Source of the DNA: Sorghum bicolor
Lineage: Eukaryota; Streptophyta; Magnoliopsida; Poales; Poaceae
Reading direction: 5' to 3'
NCBI RefSeq assembly: GCF_000003195.3
Contig: NC_012871.2
Coordinates: 50,816,183 to 50,880,182 of the forward strand
Length of the DNA stretch: 64,000 nt
The translations under genes and the position numbers were made by a program. Shown in pieces: positions 11,714 through 23,788 of this stretch (position 1 is the first letter of the stretch; every line of letters starts with the position of its first letter). The notes beneath the pieces were generated by a model. It did no database searches and was not told the DNA's origin. It saw only the letters and a program-made list of their open reading frames with translations.

Positions 11714-12664
11714 CCGCTCACTTTGGTTCGGACTACAAGCGTGAAGCAAAAGGGGAAGGTCAGAGGTGGAAGTGGCGTAGGAAGAGGTGGGCAGGGGCAG
11801 GAACAAAGATGATGGAGGCGGGAAGAAGGTTGAGGAACACGCGTCGCAGACCCGGCCGCACAGGATCGGCGGGATGAAACCTCCCCAACTCAACGCAAGT
11901 TTCACGCTGTTTACCCATGTTTTGATTATGGTGCCCAAACATGTCGTGGCCATGAAAGGTTTGCATTCTCTTTCCTTCTCAAATCATGCAAATATTTTTT
12001 TTGTTGATGTGTCACCCTAATAAATGTGCATGACACTTCTATGACATCTCCATTGAGACTGGTATAATGGCCTGGCCTCTCTGGCTTTGGTTTTGGATTT
12101 ATGTCTTAAGTCAATGAATGCGGGCTCCTGCTGCAATGAGCACACACGAACTGGAGTGCACGCAGGCTCACTTTTCAAGTGGGGCCAGCGAGCAAGAGGA
12201 CAAATGAGAGCGGGCTTTTCCTAGGATCGCCTACCATGCCACGTAGCCTATGTCTCCACTCTCTAGTGGACTACGCGGACAACTGGTTGACTGTGGTCCA
12301 TGGACACCAATTAATCACATGTTTGACAATGTATGTTAAAAAACTACTAAACCTCTCCTTTTCCTTAGACCAGTCTCAATGGAAATTTCACAGAGTTTCA
12401 TGGGTATTAAATACGCTAACATAACACTGCATTGATGAAGAGAGATAATGAAAGTTTCATAGGAGTAGAGGGAGTTTCATATGTAGTGTTTTCAAAATAT
12501 GAGTGTGATTAGACTTGTTTCTATGAGAGTTTCATTCAGGTTGATAATGTGACACCATATTTAAGAAAAAAGGAAATAAATGAGTCTCATTACGATGAAA
12601 CCCTTGTGGCACAGTTATTAACTCGTAATGAGTCATGAAATTTAGTGTTATACGAGACTATAAA
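11714..12664. other. Unclassified strip with MITE-like ends
   Basis: CCATTGAGACTGGT at 12049-12062 and its reverse complement ACCAGTCTCAATGG at 12368-12381 look like ends of small inverted-repeat transposons. The sequence after 12381 repeats AGTTTCAT-type phrases (12390-12620), as in a common grass MITE family. The outward order of the ends suggests two neighbouring copies rather than one element. The rest (11714-12045, 12063-12367) shows no gene. Confidence 0.4.
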
Positions 12665-13720
12665 TGTCGGTGTCTGGACTTGAGGTCCAAGCACTAACAA
12701 CTAACGACTCTGCGTGTCCCCCTAAACCTGAATGGTGATGCAAGAGAACACAGGGGGTTTATACTAGTTTAGCCTTTGAATGCCCTACATCCAGTGAGAG
12801 GGTTGGATTCTGTATTGCCTTGCACCCGAGAGTGCTTGTAGTAGGGGCGTACAAGCTAACTGTGAGAGAGGGCTAAGTCCCAAGTCTCGTCTTAGAGAAG
12901 TAGACAGAGTGGTGTGTACTACTTGAGTGAGGAGTGTTTGTTTGTGATCTGAGTGTGTTGCCGTGTCTTTGATAGGTACCTTGCCTCCCCTTTTATAGCC
13001 GCAGGGGGTGGTAGGGTTTTTACATGTGTAAGGTTGTGAATTATCTCTGGTGAGTATGGTAGTGATAGTGTAGGTCCTGTGGAGATCGGCCACTCCATCC
13101 TTGGGGTATGGCATGACGACGTGGTCACTCCTGTGGAGGGTCAACGAGCCCTGTTGAAGTCATGGTAGTCGGGTTGATGATGCTGCAGCGTGTCCTGCAA
13201 TAGTAAGGTAATGACAGTCCAGGTATGGTCATAGTGGCAGGGGTTAACCCTCCCCATACCTCCTTTTACTATAAGGCAATGCCCCACAGTGAAAGAGGTA
13301 AGGTTCCACAATGACTAGAGTTGTTGAAATAGTAGCTGATATGCCCTACTGCAGTGTGGGAGGCATGGTGCGCGTCACATCGGAGGTACGACCACCGTGT
13401 GTTGGAAGCCTAGCTCCGAGACTGAGGCTTGGACGAGGCGCTGATTGCGCTCGATGCTGTGGTTTTGGTAAAGGCGGAGATTGTGCCCGAGACCTAGGGC
13501 TCGGGCGAGATGGAACTTGCGTCCGAGGCCATAGGCTCGGGCGAGACGGAGCCCGCGCCCGAGCCCAGGGGGTCGGGCGAGATGTAGCTCGCGCCCGAGC
13601 CCAGGGGGGTCGGGTGAGACGGAGCTTGCACCCGAGCCCAGGGTGGTCGAGCATTCATCTTACTCCTTTTGCCATTTTTTATCCCCTTAATTTGGGTATC
13701 CCATTTCACGGTACCCAACA
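12665..13720 (-). repeat. 3' LTR of Tat-lineage element A (element read on the minus strand)
   Basis: On the minus strand it starts TGTTGGGTACCGTGAAATGG at 13720 and ends ...CCAGACACCGACA at 12665, i.e. TG...CA. The adjoining bases at 13721-13735 give, on the minus strand, a purine-rich tract (CTCGAGGGCTAC). This resembles the PPT of element E, so this is the 3' LTR. The possible TSD copy to the left is ataaa (12660-12664); its partner lies outside the window. A 36 bp repeat array lies inside. Confidence 0.7.
13425..13650. repeat. 36 bp tandem array inside the LTR of element A
   Basis: The phrase TCGGGCGAGA...GCGCCCGAGCCC recurs with starts near 13501, 13537, 13573, 13610 and 13646 (36-37 bp apart). 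Two more diverged copies lie upstream (near 13427 and 13465). Each unit carries GCTCGGG and its complement CCCGAGC, so every copy can fold on itself. Both strands show open frames across the array, which are low-complexity artefacts. Confidence 0.85.
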
Positions 13721-14780
13721 GTAGCCCTCGAGCCAGTGGAGGAGCTAGAATGCTCTTCCAGAAGCTCTCTTTAAGGGTCATCGGTTGAAACAAGGCTTTT
13801 ATTTCCTCCAGGGGGTGCGTGCAAGCGCACCCGCCGGGTGTAGCCCCCAAGTCTTTGGAGAAATGGTATCGTTCCTTCAAAGGCTTTTACTCCTTGATGT
13901 TATCGTAGGGAGTATCTGGGGCATAGGGTACAAGTTCTTTACATGCAGTGCCTATTCCCCGGTGCGGGTGAAGCCCCCGAGCCCTTTCCCCTTAAGGGTC
14001 GATCAGGGTCTTTTCCGACTTGATTTTACGCCCCTCATTCATACTTTCGCTCAGAGGAGGTATGGGTGACGCCGTACTACCCTCGGTGGGTGAGTATCGA
14101 TGTTCCTAGGGAGCTTCTAGCGGGTAGATCCAAGTGGATGTTCGACACCCGTTCGATAGGGATCGACTTGTGGCCCTATGGGCACATCTCAAAGTACCCG
14201 AGGGCAGTCAAGGTGGACGTCGGAACCGTTCGATGAGTTCCGAGGGCTCGATGCCTCTCTCGATGGGATCCCACTCGCACGACACCTGCATGGGTCTTGG
14301 ATACGACTGGTAAGGATGCGCCGAGCTTCTATGGGGCTCGGTTCGCGGCCTCTATCGTGCTCATCCTCAGTCATCCCTTGCTCGGCTATCCTGAGGTGAC
14401 TGTTCGAACCCACTTGGTAGGTCAATCTCGCAACCTCTGGAACATAAGTGGCCATGGCTTGGGGATTTTTACCTTAAGAGATCTTGGCTCGAGCGCAGCA
14501 GGGGGGTCGGGCCCCGCGTCCTAGAAGGAACCGCCCTAACTCGACCTTTGGGGCGCTCCTTTTGACGTGACTCGTATTGGGAGCCGGAACGACCGTGCCG
14601 TTGTGCCTGAGTAGGATAGGACATTCTGCCTGCGAATTTAATGTGCGTGTAGGCGCGGTTGGCGTGAGAATCGAAAAGGCTGGGCGCTTTGGTTACTTCA
14701 CCTGGTTAATGAAGCGGCCGGTGGTTCCTATTTCCTTCCCTAATCCGCTGCATGGGAGACAGACTGCGGTACGCCTTTTC
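13721..14780. other. Non-coding region of element A between 3' LTR and antisense gene
   Basis: This region is GC-rich with several GCCCCCGAGCC-like phrases (for example 13971-13983). It has short frames on both strands but none with recognisable similarity. By position it is the 3' untranslated region of the minus-strand element and the upstream region of its plus-strand accessory gene. Confidence 0.55.
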
Positions 14781-14788
14781 TATAAAAG
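14781..14788 (+). promoter_or_regulatory. TATA box of the antisense accessory gene in element A
   Basis: TATAAAAG lies 137 bp upstream of the ATG at 14918 with a pyrimidine-rich leader between. The same arrangement occurs in front of the antisense genes of E and F2. Confidence 0.6.
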
Positions 14789-14917
14789 CCACCGCAAGGG
14801 TATTCGGTTTCTTCTCTACTTGCTTTTGCCTCCAAACGCCCTTGCCTCCAAGCCCCCTGCTTCCAATTCCTCACCATCACTGAGCTTTTCTCCAAGCGCC
14901 CAATCTCGCTCGCTGCC

Positions 14918-17141
14918 ATGGCCAGGGAAGACATGTGGCCCCCATGCAATGTCGCTGGGGCGATGCTGCAGGCCCGCGTGAAGGGTGGACTTCTCCGTCC
15001 TATCACGGATGAGAGGGCGCCGGAGTGGATCGTGCCCCCGGCGAACGACAGGGAGCCAAACCCGCCTCCGGGCTATGTGGTTTGCTTCCTGTCCTTCCTA
15101 GACCGGGGGTTCGGGATACCGGCCTAACGATTCATGCGGGCTCTCGTCCACTACTATGAGGTAGAGTTGCATAATTTTAACCCAAATTCGATCATGCAGG
15201 CGGCCGTCTTCGCCATGGTGTGCGAGGGGTACCTGGGGATTCCTCCCCATTGGTACCTCTAGCTCCACCTATTCAAGGCGGAGATGTCTTCCTGCAATGA
15301 GGGCGGGGAGAAGAGGCCCTTGAGGGCCGGCAGCTGCACGCTCCAACTCCAGCAGTCGCGCTCCCACTCGTACATTCGGAGCATCATGCCATCATCGAAC
15401 CGGGGGTGGCAGAATGGATGGTTCTACCTTCGGAACGACTGCGACCTTCTCCTAGAGTACACCAGGAAGATGGTGCTCGAGTGCCCTGCAAAATGGGGGT
15501 GGGGTGCTCCTGCAGGAGAGCAGAAGAGGTTGGACACCCTCCTCGTAGCTCTCAAGAAGCTTCGGCATGCAAGCGTCACTGCGACCATGGTGGCGGTCGC
15601 CTTCCATAAACGAAGTCTCGTGTTGTTGGCGCAGCGAGTGCTGACAATGTGGGAGATGAACCCCAATGCGCCCTTCGCCAGGACGCGGATGCTGGAGGTG
15701 CTGGTGTCCGCTACGGAGATCAACACTCGAGTCTCGAGGACAATATCCTCGGAATTGAAGAACTATCGGGTGGTGCCAATGCATCCCAACAGGGACTACA
15801 TCTCTGTGGTAAGACATCTCTATCTTTGTTCCCGCTTCGTCGTCTCCTTCTTTGTTCTAGCTTTTATTTAGGTTGCCATCTGCTCACAGGGGATGGGCAT
15901 TGTTAGATATGCCCTGCCCCCGGTCCCAGAAGATAAAGAAATCCGGGCCCAGAACCGGGCCAGGAACGAGGAGCAACATCGCCAGAAGAAGGAGAAGAAG
16001 AAGAAGAAGGCAAAGAAGGCAAAGAAAGCAGAGGCCTCTACCAAGCGCTGTCGTGAGGCCAAGAAGGCAGGGCTCCCCGAGCCCAAATCTTCCGAGACCT
16101 CGGTCTTAGAGGTTGAGGGTGGGGAGGACTTGCACTGGCTGAACGAACTCCTCGATGAGGAGGAGGAGGATGAAGAGGTCCCACCAGCCAATGGGGGGAC
16201 AGAGGCCCTAGGGGGGTCAGAGACCCCTGACGGGTCACGGATTCCAGGGGGTGCAGAGGGCGCCCCCTACATCATTGTCGATGATGGAGGGGATGAAGCC
16301 CCTCAGGGGGGTTCAGTTCCCCTGGATCCCCAAGAAGGGGAGATGGCGCCGGGTGGAGTGCCCGAGGTGCCTGCGGGGCCAAAGGGCCCCACCGAGCCTC
16401 GTCCAGGGGCAGAGGAAGAGGCAGGGGGCTCAGCGGAGGCGCCGAAGGCCAGAACCACCATCAGGGCCACCGCGACCCCAAGGAGCGGCGACGGGCGTCC
16501 GCCCGGCAACCTGTGGCGCCCAGGGAGCGCTAGACTCCCAGAAGAGCGCTGCGCCCCGAGCAAGGTAAGCGGTTGTTCTTGACTTTTATTTTTTTGTTTT
16601 TCTCTTTCTTCTTACCTGTACCGTCTTTCTGCCAGCCGGAAGCAGAAGGTGGCCTCGGTGGGGTTGGCGCCCCTGAAAGCCGTCAAGAGGGGGGCGCAGT
16701 CGACCCTTGGGTTGGCAAGGCCTAGGTTGCCACCCCCTTGGACCGTGAAGAAGGAGAACGCCCACAAGAGGGAACGGGGCAGGAATCGAGGGAGAAGATG
16801 CCAAACCCTCGGGTGAAGGAGGTGGAGGCACCGAGGTCCCAGGAGCCGGAGGGGACGATCGTGGCTCTTGGGGCCATTCCCCCTTCGGGGGATGTTGATC
16901 TGGGGGGCGTGTCCAGGCTCGGGCAGGCCGAGGGGGGTCATGCTGAGATGGCCCTTAGCACGGTGCCTCCAGCAAGGCCTAGTGGAAAGGGCCTAGCTCA
17001 ACCAAAGGTCCCCGCAGGGGAAGGAGGGGACAGCGCACCTTAGGGTAAAGACCCCGTGATCTAGCCCGACCTTGACGACCCAGAGGGGGGGCTAGGTTTG
17101 TCCTGGATGACCCGTAAGAGGCTTACCTCTAGCAAGGTCTC
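14918..17141 (+). pseudogene. Antisense accessory gene of element A, PF04195-like (putative gypsy type transposon domain), broken
   Basis: The gene-like unit opposes the minus-strand retroelement. Exon 1 is 14918-15808 (PPGYVVCFLSFLDRGFGIP and FMRALVHYYEVELHNFNPNS are typical of PF04195), exon 2 is 15890-16564 (lysine-rich, then acidic) and exon 3 starts at 16636. Exons 1 and 2 are multiples of three (891 and 675) with GT/AG borders. In-frame stops are TAA 15125 and TAG at 15260, 16723, 17041 and 17062. Element B then interrupts it and it resumes at 25446. Function is unknown; such additional ORFs occur in Tat elements of grasses. Confidence 0.65.
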
Positions 17142-18791
17142 TGTTGGGCATTCTTAACATCACTACCAAAAGTAGACTTAGTTTTCTAATTCTGATAACG
17201 GCGCCAAAAATGCCAAACCTATCCCTCATGCCACTTAAGCCAAGTTGTCATCCCCAGCATGACATGAGAGACGCGGTATTGAAATATGCAATTGCTCTTC
17301 TAAATAAATAATAAATGGGATCTGCAAGCGCACAGATTAATACTGATGTAGCATTTTAACCGAGAAGTATTCTAGGTATCGTTATTTATATTTTTACCAC
17401 TGGGAAGGGATTGCTAAACATCAATGTTGATTATCGAATGGAATATAGAATTGAGTATCTATCATTGCATGTATAATTGAGAGCATTTATCTATCACTTT
17501 CATACAGGGATAAGTGTCACATAAAAGATATATAAAGTATGAATGGTGACAAAGATAATTAATCTGATCAGCATAACTTAGCCACATATAAATATGATAA
17601 GCACCTCAATAGATATTCTAGCAAGTCTTTAGCATGGAATTAGGACGAACTACAAAAATATTTCCTAAGCTATTCTTAACTATACAGTCTAGCATATCAT
17701 AGTTAGTGCAATTATACTTGGCAATCATTGCGAGACAAGACTACGCCCATGCATAGTGATATTATCAAGGAATATGAGAAACATCGCAATCACTCCCCTA
17801 TAATAATGTTGTTCTGCCAGCCCTATACACGAGAGGGGGACTATATAAGAATCAATGGAGCTGTCACTACCACGATCTACCCCGCGATCTGGCATATAGG
17901 GTACAATCGCAGATAAATACGGTATAGGCACCACGCCTACACAATACTTATCATTTACCCACTGTACACATGGATAAATGCTATACGATCCTAAACATGT
18001 ATATAATTCCAATCTAACTAAGCCAAGTATATAACTATGATAAACTAAAAACAATATAATTGTGAATATAAACAAGTAGAGCAAAGTCATAATCAATATA
18101 TTGAAGTAGAACAAAGTCATATTCATAATATTGAAGAACAAAGATGAACAATTGAAGAACAATAGATAATTACCAAGAATCCTCTTGACAGATCCGGAAA
18201 CCAATCGAAGATTGACTCCTTCTAGTTCTAATCCTATGTAGCTATGCTAAACTAGAGATCTAATTGATGTGGTGGCTCTAGGTCTTGATCAAAGGCTTCT
18301 TCTTCCAAGATGAATAATGAATTAGGGTTGAGAGGTGCTCTCCTCTAGGGGCCAGGGGGTATGGTTATATAGTCCTTCCAAGTGAATATGGGCCGTCGGA
18401 TCAAACCGACATTAATCGCACGGTTTTCCTTGATCCTTTAGGTCAGTGGAGCATGATCCGCGAAGTTGAAGCTGATTGGTCCTTAGACCAGGGCGGGCGC
18501 CCAAGGGGGGAGGGCGGGCGCCCTGCCCCCGAGCCCGTCCGGTCTCCCGTTCGTTCCAGTGGCTTCTTGACTCTTCTAGATGCAGGATAATTGCGCGGCA
18601 CGTTAATATCTCTATGTAAACCCGACGTGTGAGCCTTTCTTCCATAATTCCTGATAACCCCCTGTAGAAATAGATAAACACCAAAACTCGTGGAATTCTA
18701 TCATAAAACTCTAAGTCTAGATGTCGGTTGCATTTGGATCCTTTTCTTTATTTATTTGCTAATTATATTTGATACTTAAGGACCGTCAACA
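17142..18791 (-). repeat. 3' LTR of element B
   Basis: On the minus strand it runs from TGTTGACGGTCCTTAAG (18791) to ...GCCCAACA (17142). It contains a paired GC palindrome (about 18489-18526), a TATA box (GGACTATATAACC, about 18365-18377) and, near its end, a PBS-like GGCATTTTTGGCGCC (about 17199-17213). A hydrophobic 159-codon frame (17725-18204) lies within it and is repeated in the other LTR. Confidence 0.9.
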
Positions 18792-18807
18792 AACTCCCCC
18801 AAGCTTA
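18792..18807 (-). other. Polypurine tract of element B
   Basis: On the minus strand it reads TAAGCTTGGGGGAGTT immediately before the 3' LTR. It primes plus-strand DNA synthesis. D and G have nearly the same tract. Confidence 0.85.
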
Positions 18808-20984
18808 CCTCTATGCTCGTCTCTGAGCAAGGATAATCTCAGTGATGGATCAGAAGTTGTTGTAATGCCTTTAAAAGTTGACGGTACACATGCTTTCAAA
18901 TAAGGTCTCATCTCTGAGTTAGAGTAAACCGTCAAGACTTAAAACTTACTTATTTTACCTTTCACCATGGGACTTGTAACCGTCACTTCTGTCTTGAGTA
19001 GTTAAAAGATATAACAGTCTAGTCAAGTGCCATGTCTCTTATTCTTGATCAGCTATAGCTCTGGGGTTTTTGCAGATTTTCAAATAAAACTCAGAGATTC
19101 CTTGTATGACTCTCTTAGATCTCTCTTTTGTGGTATTTCTGGATCCTTACCAAGGCAGTGATGGTATATGCCTTCTCTCAAAATATGTATTGTGGTATAA
19201 GGCATAGTGACATTGCCTTCTCTCTCACCCTACTCTAATAAGGCTTTAATATCTGGAGCTCATAGGTGGGAGATAAAGTATACATACTTACAAGACATTT
19301 ATTGTATAGTCAAACCATGGATCAAAAGAAACAAGTCAATAAGTCAAATCAAGATGTGCATGTGTGGCGAATGAATGGTGTATGGTGATGATGGTGATAA
19401 CAATGGTGAAAATCTAATTCTACTTTTGCTCTTTTGAGGGGATACATACCTTTCTTGCTTCTTTTGAAAAATTTTGAGGAGAATGAGATGCTCTACTTTT
19501 TCTTTTTCTTTCCTCTCAGGTGGGTATTCTGTACCCCTAATTCTACTGTCGGGCACTTGTCCATTTTTACCTCTTGTCTTACTTTTTCTTTTCTTTCGAG
19601 GTTCCGGGCACTTGCCCCTTTTTATTTCCTCGTATCCTTTCTCTTCTTCTTCTTTTTTTAGAGCACTCATCTCTTGAAATAATGTAGCAAGTGGTAGTAA
19701 CCAAGATAACTTGAGCATTTATTTCACAGGGGAAAACAGAAATGTTTTTGGCTATTCTCTCCTGGATTAGGAGTAGAATATTTTTGAGTGGTTCTGGAGA
19801 TGGAAATGGGTGGATATATGTGGATGCGTACTCCTGGAGTAGAAGCAGCATGTGTGAGTGAACGTGCAAGTGAATCTTGATTTTAACCATATGACAAGCT
19901 CCTAAGGGTCTACACAGCTTGACCACACTCAATGCTGATAAGCAGTAAAAAGTAAATGTGTGGCTCAAAGTCTAGCAAGCATGTATAAATGGCTGTGGTA
20001 GGAATTTAAACTCTCATCATACAGAAACTCATCATGTGATATTTTAAAGATTTTCAAAGATAAAATTCTCCAGATTTCTAGCATCTCTAGGAACAGATAA
20101 ACAGCAGCTCAACCTTCCCATATCATATCCGTTAACAACTTAGACTTCAGATCAAGTTCTCTTCCCACAAGTTTAGATTTAGAGCAAGTTTTAAATTATA
20201 ACAGTTATGTCTAAACTAGAGAGAACTCAAATTTGAAAATTAGGTAGAGCAACTATTCATCATATCCATGCTAGAGTTTTATTAAGATTCAGTTTAGCAT
20301 AGCCACTTTATTTATTTAATAAGCATACTAAGCAAAAGATATATATATATACATAAGCACAAAATCTTTATTTGATTTTTCATGGTTATGTATATTTTTA
20401 TTTTAATATAGTATAAGTATAAAGATAGATAGAAATACTTAGCGGGGTAAATGGGGGTGCTCTCCCCCAAGCTGGATTTTGACGTAATTTCTTCTGATGT
20501 AGCTAGCAGGTGGCAGAGGTGTATTTGAAAGTCGGCAGCACCCTGACAGTGATTAGAATGTCCTCCGTCTGTTGTCTTTTTTGATCCTTGAATTCTGCGG
20601 AGCTCAAATAGACAACAAAGCTTTGTGGAACGGATTAAGTGTTAGCATAAATATCTAGCCTTTATCATGTTGAGCCTCCTCAATAAGTGTTCCTCTCTAT
20701 TTTTTTATATTTTCATTTTATAGAGCAGAAAAAAATTATTTATTTTATTTTTATGCCACCACAGTGAATGTACTTATGGGTTTTATGTCACTCATATACT
20801 CACATGGGGCTTACAATTTTTTTTAACATTTTTATTTTCTTTTTAAGATAGTATGAACATGATTAACTAAGCAAACTATATTAAATAATTGAAAGGAAAA
20901 AGGATAACTACCAAGTTTACCTCTTGGCAAGGCGTTCGGTGTTTTTAAGTCCTCCAAACGGGACTCTCTATTTTCTCAGTTGTC
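18808..20984 (-). other. Long non-coding 3' internal region of element B
   Basis: There is no domain and no long credible frame in this stretch. It is homologous, in reverse orientation, to about 32050-34190 of element D, and more distantly to 1729-2709 of G. Shared landmarks include GGACAAGTGTCC-like and GAGCATCTCATTCTCCTC-like phrases. The low-complexity charged frame at 19344-19968 looks like chance. Confidence 0.6.
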
Positions 20985-22248
20985 CTAGGATTTGTTGGAT
21001 GGCGTAATCGGTGCTTCCGGCGGTGCCTCCTCTTCGTGTATAGTTATCTTCTCTCTCCACACCTGACTCGGTGCTACGGTCTCCTCAGGATAATATTGTT
21101 CAAGCTGTATGTCTTCAGACCTTACCACTTCTCCTTCGTAGTCTGCCCAACCGTCCTTGATGATTTGCCTCCTCTGGTTGCGGTTGCGTCGTCTTCTTCT
21201 TGTCCTGGCCTGCTTAGAATCTTCAACTATATAGTTAGGGTCAGTAAAATAGCGGCGTACCTTCTCTGAGGGGAAGTGCATATGGACTTCTCCGGTTCCA
21301 ATGTAGATGATTGCTTTAACGGTACTGAGGAACGGTCTCCCAAGGATGATGGGTGGATCATACTCATCTTCTCCCATGTCAATAACCTAAAAGTTTGTAT
21401 GGACAAAATGATTTGTCAGGGACATCAGTTACTATACCTTCAACCTTTCGAAATGTCTGATCTGCCATCTGGAGCTAAATGTATGTTGGTTTTAAGGGCA
21501 TGGTTCCGAACAAGAGCCGATAGGTGACTGTGGCCATTATGTTGACGCCCGATACGGTGTCGCAAAGTGTCTTGTAGAAGTTGTACCCATTGATGGAGCA
21601 GTGGATGCTTGGCATACCTGGGTCGTCCTTCTTGGTCATAAACGATGACTTAAGTCGATGATCTTGACCTCCTTGAACTGCAGTGACCATCTTAGCTAAC
21701 TTGGTCCACACTTGATTGTTCCTGTTCCTCCTGTTGGTCCTCTTCCTTGGTTCATGTCGAGATTGCTCTGGGATTTGTGTAGTCTTGTTCTTAAAGAAAA
21801 ATGTCTCCTTCCTCCATTTGATGTAGAAACTGATCTTGGCAGCACTAGCGTAGATGACAGCTCTCGAGGTGTTCAAGAATGGCCTCCCTAAGATGACGGG
21901 TGCCCTCTCATCATTACCGGTCTCTATCACCTCAAAGTCTGCTGGGGCGTACAAGGTACCAACTCGGACACAGAGTTTCTTCAATTTTCCCTTTGGGAAA
22001 CTTAACGTCCAATCTGCAAACGGCAAACATATGATTGTTTCTAATAAAGGATATGTAAAGAATTTTTCATAGAGTACCCTGGGCATAATGTTGACACTAG
22101 AGCCAAAGTCGCAGAGTGCTTCTGGGAAGTCCACCATGCCGATGGAGATCGGGATGACGGGGCGTCCTGGATCGCCTCTCTTGACCGGCAGAAGGTCAGT
22201 AGTAACTTCAGTGACGGGGTTACTCCAGAAATTACCTGCATCAAACAT
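20985..22248 (-). pseudogene. Tandem aspartic-protease-like region of element B (two retropepsin-like units)
   Basis: Unit 1 lies in frame from 22248 down. It has LCDFGSSVNIMP (the active-site position, DFGS instead of the usual DTG/DSG) and APVILGRPFLNT. Unit 2 begins with a second active-site-like LCDTVSGVNIMA and ends, after a frameshift, with PPIILGRPFLSTVKAIIYIG. A basic RRNRNNQ-type linker joins them. The frame ends in TAG at 21475-21477, where paralogue D has CAG. The C-terminal block 20985-21377 is acidic. Retropepsins mature Gag; here both sites are altered, so activity is doubtful. Confidence 0.7.
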
Positions 22249-22268
22249 GTCTACATGATTTGCAGATT

Positions 22269-23629
22269 CTAATCCTTCCGGTTCTGATGGTATACCGGGT
22301 TTAGTAGTAGGAACAGCAGCAGCTGAGATTCAATCATTTTATTAAAGCTAATTTGATTCTTGATGGCAGTAGAGAAATTATCTATTCTATTATTTATATT
22401 TTCTAGCATTTTATCATTAGATGCCAATTTCTTAGATAGGTTATCCATTAGCTTTCCTTGATTAGACACTAACTCTCTCAGAGGTGGAAAATTATTATTA
22501 TTGTAAGAATTGTTACCTTGATAATTATCTGAGTAGTTAGGCCTCTGTTGATTCCAACCTTGATTTTGCTGAGGACGGTTGTAGTAGTTGTTGTTATTGT
22601 TGATGTAGTTCACATCCTCAAGCATCTCGGGGCAGTGATTGCCTGAGTGTCCAGTATCTCCACACTCCTCACAAGTCATGTGAGAGTCATAGATGTGCAT
22701 AACTTCTTTCTTATCTCCAGCTCTATCATCGAGCTTCTTCATGAGCAGGTCTAGCTTTGCAGACAGCATGTCTACCTCCTTGAGCTGGTGCATACCTCCA
22801 CCTCTCTTGTGTGTCTGGGTCCTTTCTTCATTCCAGCCTTGGTTGGACGCCATCTTCTCCACAAGAGCGGTGGCTTGTGATATGGTGAGTGATAGGAATG
22901 CTCCTCCAGCTGCAGCATCCATGGTCTCTTGAACACTATTGCCGAGCCCATGATAAAACGTCTGCATCAATAGCCAACTCTCCATTCCATGATGGGGACA
23001 TTCTAGGATGTAGTCTTGGAAGCGCTCCCATGCTTCTGGAACGGTTTCATCATGTTGTTGCTGAAAACTTGTAATTTTCCCACGGAGAGCATTGGTCTTG
23101 CCCATGGGAAAGAACTTAGCCAGAAAGTTCGTGGAGCAGAGTGCGCACGTAGTATTCTTCTCTTAATATGGTGAATGGGAAGAACCACTGCTTCGCTCTC
23201 CCCAACAGTGAGAATGGGAAGAGGCAAAGTAGTATAGCATCTTTGGGGACTCCTGATATGGTGAATGTGCTACAAATCTCTAGGAAGTGTTGGAGATGAG
23301 CACTAGCATCTTCGTGTGCCTTCCCACAGAACTGGTTGGATTGCACCATGTTGATAAGTCCAGGCTTGAGCTCAAAGTTGGCCATCAATCTCTGCAGCAG
23401 GTCTAGTGCGGATGTTGTCCGTAGTGGGAGCTGAGAACTCACGGATCGATTTGTTCGCCATGACTTCGAACTCTGAAGACAAGTTTCGGGTGAAACTTCG
23501 GTGATCTTCTTGAATGGATGAATCTTCGTGCTGAAGTGTTGATGATCTCTTCTTGAGCTTGGCTCTTGTTTTTCTGAATAATGCTTCGGGATTGTCAACA
23601 AAATTTCCTAGAAGATGTCTTCTATTCAT
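22269..23629 (-). pseudogene. Gag of element B, frameshifted
   Basis: The start is ATG at 23629 (MNRRHLLGNF). The order is a short N-terminus, then the capsid-like core (LMANFELKPGLINMVQSNQF; PFSLLGRAKQWFF; GKTNALRGKI; EAWERFQDYILECPHHG) and a CCHC zinc knuckle C-EEC-GDTGHSGNH-C near 22650. An asparagine-rich tail follows. At least two frameshifts (near 23375 and 23110) break it. Gag packages element RNA into particles. The layout matches gag of element C, which aligns through the same phrases. Lineage is Athila by motif recognition. Confidence 0.8.
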
Positions 23630-23762
23630 ACATTACCCTGCATAAAATGAAATAAAAAAATAACGAGGTAAAACTGTATGAGAGAATTGGTAATCTCGAT
23701 CATATTAGTGATGCGAATGATGACTCAAAATTCCGTATTCATTCCTGATTAGTAATCAACCT

Positions 23763-23780
23763 TCCCCGGCAACGGCGCCA
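23763..23780 (-). other. Primer binding site of element B
   Basis: On the minus strand TGGCGCCGTTGCCGGGGA lies 8 nt after the 5' LTR end. This is the PBS type commonly attributed to tRNA-Asp in Athila-like elements. Confidence 0.85.
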
Positions 23781-23788
23781 AAAATGCT

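Noticed and set aside
12049..12381. Single 333 bp MITE bounded by CCATTGAGACTGGT and its complement
   Set aside because: For the family the end orientation should be reversed (ACCAGTCTCAATGG at the left), so two neighbouring partial copies are more likely than one element between these points.
13311..13880. Arg/Gly/Ala-rich frames on both strands
   Set aside because: They arise from the 36 bp tandem array in the LTR of A; composition follows the repeat unit.
19344..19968. Lys/Glu-rich minus-strand frames in B
   Set aside because: They lie in the non-coding 3' region, are low complexity, and the counterpart in D differs in length and frame.
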